Of a stretch of 64,000 nt of DNA, positions 58,420 through 64,000 are shown piece by piece (the stretch's first letter is position 1; every line of letters starts with the position of its first letter). The stretch is taken from assembly GCF_014648895.1 (NCBI RefSeq), contig NZ_BMRZ01000003.1, positions 992,001-1,056,000 on the forward strand. Direction: 5' to 3'. A program made the translations under genes and the position numbers. The DNA is from Streptomyces tanashiensis (GTDB taxonomy: Bacteria > Actinomycetota > Actinomycetes > Streptomycetales > Streptomycetaceae). The notes beneath the pieces were generated by a model, which was given only the letters and a program-made list of their open reading frames with translations, was not told the DNA's origin and searched no databases.

Positions 58420-59478
58420 TCAGCCGCCGATCAGCAGCGCCTGGTCGAGTGCCTGCAGGAAACGGTTGGTCGTCGCCCGGTCCCGGACCGCCAGCCGCAG
58501 CCAGTTCCGGTCGAGCCCGGGAAACGTGTCGCCCCGGCGGGCCGCGAAGCCCAGCGACCGCAGCCGCTCCCGCACCGCGTCCGCCCCGTCGATCCGGATC
58601 AGCACGAAGGGACCCTCCGCCCCCGCCACCGTCCGCACCTCGTCGAACTCCGCGAGCCCGGCCAGCAGATGGGCCCGCTCCACCCCGATCCGGTGCGCCG
58701 CGTGCTCCGCCTCCGCGAGCGCCGCCCGCGACATGCACGCCTCCGCCGCCACCAGGGCCGGCGTCGACACCGGCCACAGCGGCTGCGTCCGCTCCAGAGC
58801 CGCGACCGTCTCCGGCTCGGCCAGCACGTAGCCGATGCGCAGCCCGGCGAGCCCCCAGGTCTTGGTGAGGCTCCGCAGCACCACGAGCCCCGGCACGTCG
58901 GTCCGCCCGGCCAGCGACTCCCGCTCGCCCGGCACCGCGTCCATGAACGCCTCGTCCACCACCAGGATCCGCCCCGGGCGGGCCAGCGCGGTGATCGAGG
59001 CGGCCGGGTGCAGCACGGAGGTCGGGTTCGTGGGGTTCCCGATCACCACCAGGTCCGCGTCCTCCGGAACGGCCGCCGGATCCAGCCGGAAACCGTCCTC
59101 CTCGCGCAGCAGCACCCGGCCCACCTCGTGCCCGGCGTCCCGCAGCGCCGCCTCCGGCTCGGTGAACTGGGGGTGCACCACCACCGGCCGCCGCACCGGC
59201 AGCGCCCGCGCGAGCAGCACGAACGCCTCCGCCGCGCCGGCCGTCAGGAGCACCCGGTTCGACGGCAGGTCGTGCCGCTCGGCGACCGCCGCCCGCGCGG
59301 CCCGGCCGTCGGGGTAGGCCGCGAGACCGGTCAGCGAGTCGGCGATGCGCTCCCGCAGCCAGTCCGGCGGCGTGTTCGTCCGGACGTTGACCGCCAGATC
59401 GATGAGTTTCTCGTCCCGGACCTCGGCGTCACCGTGGTGGCGCAGGTCGTGGGCGTCGGTATGCGTGTGGGTGTCCAT
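58420..59478 (-). CDS. cobC: Rv2231c-type CobC, PLP-dependent cobalamin biosynthesis protein
   Basis: A 352-residue fold-type-I PLP protein related to threonine-phosphate decarboxylase and histidinol-phosphate aminotransferase. From ATG 59478: 'HDLRHHGDAEVRDEKLIDLA', 'LAAYPDGRAARAAVAERHDL', 'VVIGNPTNPTSVLHP', 'ILVVDEAFMDAVPG' (PLP Asp), Schiff-base Lys in 'LRSLTKTWGLAGLRIGYVLA', and 'GDTFPGLDRNWLRLAVRDRA'. It likely makes the aminopropanol-phosphate arm of the corrin ring. The reading frame is open upstream into the cobE-like domain with no stop, so the protein may be translated as a fusion. Starts at 59478 by similarity to known CobC N-termini. Confidence 0.88.
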   Translation of the reverse strand: MDTHTHTDAHDLRHHGDAEVRDEKLIDLAVNVRTNTPPDWLRERIADSLTGLAAYPDGRAARAAVAERHDLPSNRVLLTAGAAEAFVLLARALPVRRPVVVHPQFTEPEAALRDAGHEVGRVLLREEDGFRLDPAAVPEDADLVVIGNPTNPTSVLHPAASITALARPGRILVVDEAFMDAVPGERESLAGRTDVPGLVVLRSLTKTWGLAGLRIGYVLAEPETVAALERTQPLWPVSTPALVAAEACMSRAALAEAEHAAHRIGVERAHLLAGLAEFDEVRTVAGAEGPFVLIRIDGADAVRERLRSLGFAARRGDTFPGLDRNWLRLAVRDRATTNRFLQALDQALLIGG

Positions 59479-60030
59479 GGCCGCCGTCGTGTGGGGGGTG
59501 GGGATGGTGGGGGGTGAGCCAGGCTCGCCAGCGATGTACCCGTGAGCCAGTGGCAACAACCGTACGCCTGGGGCATCTTCGTTCGGACGAACCGGGACGG
59601 AAGCGGCGAGAGCACACGTTGCGTACCGTGATTTCCGCTTCGGTACGAGAAGTAACGCCCCGCCCGCGCCGCCGAGCGGCACCACGTCCCCGGCCCCCCG
59701 GAGACCCTCACCCGCCGCGAGCAGCGCCGCCGCCTCCGCCACGGACGCCGTGCCCGTCGCGGCCAGCGGCCGCGCCGAGGGATGCGGTACGGGCACGGCC
59801 GCCAGCTCCGCGGCCCGGAAGCCGCGCACCGGCACCCCGAGCGCGGCCGCGGCCGCCACGATCCCCGGCTCCGCCGCCCGCGCGTCCAGCGTGCCGAGCG
59901 ACCCGACGTCCGCGCGCGTCAGACCGGCCTCCCGCAGGACCGCGCCGACGAGCGCGAGGACCTCGTCCGCCGGCGCGCCCGACCGGGCCCCGACGCCGAG
60001 GTGCGCGGACGCCGCCCCATCCGATAGCAA
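59479..60030 (-). CDS. CobE/CbiG C-terminal-domain protein, in frame with cobC
   Basis: Residues from TTG 60030: 'HLGVGARSGAPADEVLALVG', 'TLDARAAEPGIVAAAAALGV', 'VPHPSARPLAATGTASVAEA' and 'LLLVPKRKSRYATCALA' match the CbiG-C/CobE domain (about 125 residues), which handles the C-20/acetaldehyde release step in corrin synthesis. After that, about 50 codons (59479-59630) have far lower G/C at third positions than any neighbour and no stop before cobC. Either this is one 536-residue fusion ending at 58420, or the cobE stop has been lost and the low-GC3 part is a former intergenic region. TTG start is weakly supported; the divergent ZIP gene begins 6 bases away. Confidence 0.65.
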
Positions 60031-60036
60031 AGGCCC

Positions 60037-60765
60037 ATGGCTGTAGTCGTCGCGCTCGGCGCGTTCCTCATGACGCTCTTCGGCGGCTGGGTCGCGCAGC
60101 GCGTCACCGACCGCCGCCACCTCGTCCTCGGCCTGGCCGGCGGGCTCATGCTCGGCGTCGTCGGACTCGACCTCCTGCCGGAGGCCCTGGAGGCCGCGGG
60201 GGAGAAGGTGTTCGGCGTCCCGGAGGCCCTGCTGCTCTTCGTCGGCGGCTTCCTCTTCGCCCACGTCGTCGAGCGGCTCCTCGCCGTCCGCCGTGCGGCA
60301 CACGGCGTCGGCGCCGACGAGCGGGCCCCGCAGGTCGGCCTCACGGCCGCCGCCGCGATGGTCCTCCACAGCCTCATGGACGGCATCGCGCTGGGCGCCG
60401 CCTTCCAGGTCGGCGGCGGCATGGGCGCCACCGTCGCCCTCGCCGTCATCACCCACGACTTCGCCGACGGCTTCAACACGTACACGATCACGAGCCTCTA
60501 CGGGAACGCCCGCCGCAAGGCCCTCGCGATGCTCGTCGCGGACGCCGTCGCCCCGCTCGTCGGCGCCGCCTCCACCCTGCTGTTCACCCTTCCGGAGGAA
60601 CTGCTCGGCAGCTATCTCGGCTTCTTCGGCGGCGCCCTGCTCTACCTCGCCGCCTCCGAGATCCTGCCGGAGGCCCACCACACGCACCCGGCCCGCTCCA
60701 CCCTGCTGTGCACGGTGGCGGGCGTGGCCTTCATCTGGCTCGTGGTGGGCGTCTCCGGCGGCTGA
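60037..60765 (+). CDS. ZIP-family metal transporter within the cobalamin genes
   Basis: A 242-residue membrane protein with about eight helices. The ZIP metal-site helices are visible: 'AAAAMVLHSLMDGIALGAAF' (H-x3-D) and 'VITHDFADGFNTYTITSLYG' (H-D-x2-D-G). It moves divalent cations (zinc, or here possibly cobalt) into the cytoplasm. Placement between cobE/cobC and cobB suggests cobalt supply for B12 synthesis, but that is inference. ATG at 60037; the stop is 2 bases from the stop of convergent cobB. No ribosome site of normal spacing, only AAAGG 3 bases away. Confidence 0.85.
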   Translation: MAVVVALGAFLMTLFGGWVAQRVTDRRHLVLGLAGGLMLGVVGLDLLPEALEAAGEKVFGVPEALLLFVGGFLFAHVVERLLAVRRAAHGVGADERAPQVGLTAAAAMVLHSLMDGIALGAAFQVGGGMGATVALAVITHDFADGFNTYTITSLYGNARRKALAMLVADAVAPLVGAASTLLFTLPEELLGSYLGFFGGALLYLAASEILPEAHHTHPARSTLLCTVAGVAFIWLVVGVSGG

Positions 60766-60767
60766 GC

Positions 60768-62123
60768 TCACGCGCAGTGCCCCACGAACCGCGCGGCGAC
60801 CTCCGGCGACCCCGCCCAGTGGGTGTGCACATAACTGGCGTGCACCCCGCCCTGCACGAAGCCCTCCACGCGCCGCTCCGGCTGCCGCAGCCCCCAGGCC
60901 GCCAGCGGCCCGGCGCCGGGCTCGATCACGGTGCGGTGGAACTCATGGCCCCGCAGCCGCGCCCCGGCCGGCGCCAGGACGCTGTCGCTGACGGCGACGG
61001 CGTCCCGGTACCCGAGCGTGAGCCGCTCCGACATCCGCGCGTCGGCGTCGAGCACCCCGCACATGGGCCTGCCGTCGAGCGACCGCGCCAGGTACAGCAG
61101 CCCGGCGCACTCGGCGGCGACCGGCGCCCCCGAGGCGGCGAGCTCGGCCACGGCCTTGCGGAGGGGTTCGTTGGCGGAGAGCTGCTCGCCGTACATCTCG
61201 GGGAAGCCGCCGCCTATGACGAGCCCGCGGGTCCCCTCCGGGAGGGCTTCGTCCCGGAGCGGGTCGAAGGTGACGACCTCGGCCCCCGCGGCGCGCAGCA
61301 GCTCGGTGTGCTCGGCGTACGAGAAGGTGAAGGCGGCCCCGCCGGCGACGGCGACGACCGGTGCGGGCACGCCGGAACCCCCGGCCCGCAGCCGCTCCCC
61401 GACCTCAGCCACCCACGGCTCGGCGGTCAGCGGCGGCGCCGACCGCGCGAGGGCCAGCAGCGCCTCCATGTCGCACCCGGCCAGAACCTGCTCGGCCTGC
61501 GCCGCCACCGCCTCCACGGCCTGCGCCTGCCGCTCGGCCACCGGCACGAGACCCAGGTGCCGTGACGGCGTCGCGACCGCCGGCGCCCGCCGCAGCACGC
61601 CCAGCACCGGAACGCCCGACTCCCCGAGCGCCTCCCGCAGGAGGTGCTCGTGCCGGTCCGTCGCGACCTTGTTGAGGATCACGCCCCCGATCCGCACCTC
61701 CGGGTCCCAGGACGCGAACCCGTGCACGAGCGCCGCCACCGACCGCGACTGCGAGGACGCGTCGACGACGAGCACCACCGGCGCCTTGAGCAGCTTCGCC
61801 ACCTGCGCGGTGGACGCCAGCTCGCCCTGGTCGGCGGCCCCGTCGTACAGGCCCATGACCCCCTCGACCACGGCCAGGTCGCAGCCGCGCGCCCCGTGCA
61901 GGAAGAGCGGCGCGACCAGACCCGTACCGCACATGTACGCGTCGAGGTTGCGCCCGGGACGGCCGGTCGCCAGGGCGTGGTAGCCGGGGTCGATGTAGTC
62001 GGGGCCGACCTTGTGCGGGGAGACGGCCAGACCACGGCCGGCGAACGCGGCCATCAGGCCGGTCGCGACCGTGGTCTTGCCCGCGCCGGACGACGGCGCG
62101 GCGATGACGAGACGTGCTACCAC
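60768..62123 (-). CDS. cobB: Cobyrinic acid a,c-diamide synthase
   Basis: A 451-residue CobB/CbiA. N-terminal P-loop ATPase 'VIAAPSSGAGKTTVATGLMA' (6-25), 'SPHKVGPDYIDPGYH', 'DLAVVEGVMGLYDGAADQGE', and a C-terminal glutamine amidotransferase with 'RGLVIGGGFPEMYGEQLSAN', nucleophile Cys in 'APVAAECAGLLYLARSLDG' and final 'GGVHASYVHTHWAG'. It amidates the a and c side chains with glutamine and ATP. GTG at 62123 overlaps the end of cobO by 7 bases, so the two are coupled. Confidence 0.93.
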   Translation of the reverse strand: MVARLVIAAPSSGAGKTTVATGLMAAFAGRGLAVSPHKVGPDYIDPGYHALATGRPGRNLDAYMCGTGLVAPLFLHGARGCDLAVVEGVMGLYDGAADQGELASTAQVAKLLKAPVVLVVDASSQSRSVAALVHGFASWDPEVRIGGVILNKVATDRHEHLLREALGESGVPVLGVLRRAPAVATPSRHLGLVPVAERQAQAVEAVAAQAEQVLAGCDMEALLALARSAPPLTAEPWVAEVGERLRAGGSGVPAPVVAVAGGAAFTFSYAEHTELLRAAGAEVVTFDPLRDEALPEGTRGLVIGGGFPEMYGEQLSANEPLRKAVAELAASGAPVAAECAGLLYLARSLDGRPMCGVLDADARMSERLTLGYRDAVAVSDSVLAPAGARLRGHEFHRTVIEPGAGPLAAWGLRQPERRVEGFVQGGVHASYVHTHWAGSPEVAARFVGHCA

Positions 62124-62725
62124 TCGATGCCCCGCTGGCCCTTCTGACCGGCGTCCATCGGGTGCTTGACCTTGGACATGTCGGTGACGAGATCGGCGAA
62201 GTCGACGAGCTCCTGCGGCGCGTTGCGGCCGGTGATGACGACGTGCTGGTGCCCGGGGCGGTCGCGCAGCACCTCGACGACCTCCTTGACGTCGATCCAG
62301 CCCCAGTGCAGCAGATAGGCGAACTCGTCGAGGACGTAGAACTTGTACTTCTCCTCGGCGAGGTCCCGCTTGACCTGCTCCCAGCCCTCGCGGGCCTTCT
62401 CCTCGTGCGACTGCTCGCCCTCGGCGACCTCGCGCTGGATCCAGGACCAGCCCTCGCCCATCTTGTTCCAGGTGACCGTGCCGCCCTTGCCGGTCTCGCC
62501 GAGCGCCTTGAGGGCGTTCTCCTCGCCGACCTTCCACTTGGCGGACTTGACGAACTGGAACACCCCGATCGGCCAGCCCTGGTTCCAGGCGCGCAGCGCC
62601 ATGCCGAACGCGGCGGTCGACTTCCCCTTGCCGACGCCGGTGTGCACCATCACCAGTGCCCGGTTGCGGCGCTGACGGGTGGTGAGACCGTCGTCGGGCA
62701 CGACGGTCGGCTGTCCCTGCGGCAT
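62117..62725 (-). CDS. cobO: Cob(I)yrinic acid a,c-diamide adenosyltransferase
   Basis: A 202-residue CobA/CobO/BtuR-type adenosyltransferase. P-loop 'GVGKGKSTAAFGMALRAWNQ' (30 onward), 'IGVFQFVKSAKWKVGEENAL', 'KYKFYVLDEFAYLLHWGWID' and 'HVVITGRNAPQELVDFADLV'. It transfers the 5'-deoxyadenosyl group from ATP to cobalt. The ATG at 62725 shares one base with the chelatase stop (TAATG). Confidence 0.94.
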   Translation of the reverse strand: MPQGQPTVVPDDGLTTRQRRNRALVMVHTGVGKGKSTAAFGMALRAWNQGWPIGVFQFVKSAKWKVGEENALKALGETGKGGTVTWNKMGEGWSWIQREVAEGEQSHEEKAREGWEQVKRDLAEEKYKFYVLDEFAYLLHWGWIDVKEVVEVLRDRPGHQHVVITGRNAPQELVDFADLVTDMSKVKHPMDAGQKGQRGIEW

Positions 62726-64000
62726 TAAGCGGCCCTCCTCTTAGTCTGTCCTGCTGCCTGTACGTCTCTGACGAGGCCGGCGATCGAGTCCGCGCGCAGC
62801 TCGTCCAAGGTCACTGCGGTGCCGCCGAGTTCGCGCGCCAGCGTCCCGGCGAGCCCGAGCCGCACCGGCCCGGTCTCGCAGTCCACGACCACCGACGCCG
62901 TGCCGTCGGCGGCGTGCAGCCGCGCCGCGCGGGCCGCGAGCGCCACCGGGTCGGCGCCGCCGCCGGTCGCCCTTCCGTCGGTCACGACGACGAGCAGCGG
63001 GCGGCGCGAGGGGTCCCGCAACCGTTCGATCCGGAGCACGTCATGGGCCTTGAGCAGCCCGGCGGACAGCGGCGTGCGGCCGCCGGTCGGAAGCTTCTCG
63101 AGCCGGGCGGCGGCCGCGTCCACGGACGAGGTCGGCGGCAGCGCGACCTCGGCGTCCCGCCCCCGGAAGGTGACGAGACCGACCTTGTCGCGCCGCTGGT
63201 AGGCGTCGAGCAGCAGCGAGAGCACCGCGCCCTTCACGGCGCTCATCCGCTGCCGCGCGGCCATGGAACCGGAGGCGTCCACGGCGAACAGCACCAGGTT
63301 GCCCTCGCGGCCCTCCCGGGTCGCCTGCCGCAGGTCGTCCCGGCGGACCACCAGACCGGGCCCGGACCGGCCGCGCGCCCGCTGGTGCGGGGCGGCGGCC
63401 TGCACGGTCGCGGCCAGGTGGAGCTTGGTCAGCGCGCCCCGGGGCCGGGTGGAGCCGGTGGTACGGCCGTGCTCGGTGCGGGCCCGGGAGCGGCGCCCGG
63501 CCGCGCCCTCGCCCAGACCGGGCACGCTCAGCACCTTCGTACGGAAGGGCTCGGCGGCCTTCACGGCCGCGCGCTCACCGGCGCCGGAGCCCTGCGGGGC
63601 CGGTGCGGGCGCGCTCTCCGGAGCCTCGGCGGACTCGGGAGAAGGAGCGTCCGGCCCCTCACCCTGCGGAGGGACACCCCCGCCGCCTCCCGGACCGCCG
63701 TCACCCGGCCCGTCCGGCTCGGGGTCGTCGTCCGGCTCGTCCCCCTTGAACTGCTCCAGGGTCTCGTCGAGCTTGTCCTCGTCGAGGCCGGGCGCGTCGA
63801 AGGGCGAGCGCCGCCGCCGGTGGGGGAGGGCCAGGAGCGCGGCCTGCCGCACGTCCTCCGAGGTCACCTCGGTCCGTCCGGCCCAGGCGGCGAGCGCGGT
63901 CGCCGTGCGGGCCATCACGATGTCGGCGCGCATGCCGTCCACCTCGAACGCGGCGCAGGTCGCGGCGATCTGGAGGAGCACCGCGTCGCCGAGGGTCACC
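62725..64000 (-). CDS. Magnesium/cobalt-chelatase-type subunit with VWA domain, 5' end outside window
   Basis: The C-terminal 424 codons of a ChlD/BchD or CobT-like AAA-VWA protein. Visible parts: the end of the AAA lid ('DIVMARTATALAAWAGRTEV', 'EDVRQAALLALPHRRRRSPF'), a long acidic Pro/Gly/Glu linker ('EPDDDPEPDGPGDGGPGGGG'), and a VWA domain with MIDAS 'LFAVDASGSMAARQRM' and 'GLVTFRGRDAEVALPPTSS', 'TDGRATGGG'. Together with CobN (not in window) it would insert cobalt into hydrogenobyrinic acid diamide. It heads the cobO-cobB operon. The acidic Pro-rich linker between AAA and VWA is typical of D subunits. Confidence 0.9.
   Translation of the reverse strand, partial: VTLGDAVLLQIAATCAAFEVDGMRADIVMARTATALAAWAGRTEVTSEDVRQAALLALPHRRRRSPFDAPGLDEDKLDETLEQFKGDEPDDDPEPDGPGDGGPGGGGGVPPQGEGPDAPSPESAEAPESAPAPAPQGSGAGERAAVKAAEPFRTKVLSVPGLGEGAAGRRSRARTEHGRTTGSTRPRGALTKLHLAATVQAAAPHQRARGRSGPGLVVRRDDLRQATREGREGNLVLFAVDASGSMAARQRMSAVKGAVLSLLLDAYQRRDKVGLVTFRGRDAEVALPPTSSVDAAAARLEKLPTGGRTPLSAGLLKAHDVLRIERLRDPSRRPLLVVVTDGRATGGGADPVALAARAARLHAADGTASVVVDCETGPVRLGLAGTLARELGGTAVTLDELRADSIAGLVRDVQAAGQTKRRAA

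Noticed and set aside
59548..59554. GCCACTG on the minus strand, as in the core of cobalamin riboswitches, upstream of cobC
   Set aside because: The following AGYCAGGA-type box and the other conserved helices are missing, so this is not called a riboswitch.
1..64000. CRISPR array, tRNA, rRNA, integrase or attachment site
   Set aside because: No regularly spaced identical repeats, tRNA-like cloverleaf, rRNA sequence or recombinase motif was found on reading both strands; a tRNAscan and HMM search would be decisive.

Overview
The window is chromosomal DNA from a Streptomyces-type actinomycete. Support: about 70% or higher GC with near-saturated G/C at third codon positions, many GTG and TTG starts, GTGA/ATGA stop-start overlaps, a DmdR-type iron box, a Tat-exported PhoX-like protein, an LAETGG-anchored protein of the SCO1860 family, paired SpoIIE phosphatases and many one-component regulators. 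I found no rRNA, tRNA, CRISPR array, transposase or phage gene. The densest gene-free stretches are under 300 bases.

Layout. 1-5.3 kb: a truncated membrane protein, an SMR pump with its TetR, dapD and a separate dapA (lysine/diaminopimelate), a small secreted peptide, an SDR and a GNAT. 5.4-15 kb: a secreted EEP-fold nuclease, an acidic conserved protein, a PhoX-like protein, a GntR-acdS (ACC deaminase) operon, a two-domain TerD protein and an AraC regulator. 15.3-19.2 kb: uronate oxidation genes (udh, kdgD) with an SDR and an unassigned TIM-barrel-like partner; the next pathway enzyme, a ketoglutarate-semialdehyde dehydrogenase with its own IclR, lies at 39.1-41.5 kb. 20-24.9 kb: a GntR repressor, two CodA/AtzC-like amidohydrolases and an APC permease, with matching palindromic operators in front of both transcription units. 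25-30 kb: two coupled SpoIIE-type phosphatases. 30-38.5 kb: an MFS transporter whose C-terminus is supplied by a palindromic repeat, a frameshifted HEAT-like gene, a penicillin-binding protein and a two-component system coupled to a membrane protein. 38.6-50.9 kb: cupin, IclR, oxidoreductases and AraC/GlxA/MarR regulators, each next to a divergent target gene, plus a FrnE-like DsbA protein and two class V aminotransferases. 51-53.4 kb: a TolB-like beta-propeller and an amidohydrolase. 53.5-57 kb: an iron-box-controlled divergent trio (IucB-like acyltransferase, penicillin-acylase-family hydrolase, siderophore-interacting reductase). 57.3-64 kb: the LAETGG protein followed by cobalamin genes (cobC, cobE-like, cobB, cobO, chelatase subunit) and a ZIP transporter.

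How it works together. Most of the window consists of small regulator-plus-target modules whose operators can be read from the sequence: TetR (768-801), GntR (10631-10672), a second GntR (20807-20825 and 24908-24917), IclR (40004-40038), MarR (48600-48651) and the iron regulator (56255-56273). Several of these units look leaderless. Two patterns are not explained by gene content: tandem duplications of about 31-37 bases starting at stop codons of four unrelated genes, and a 246-bp palindromic element at 29899-30144. All calls are from reading the sequence; no database search was possible.
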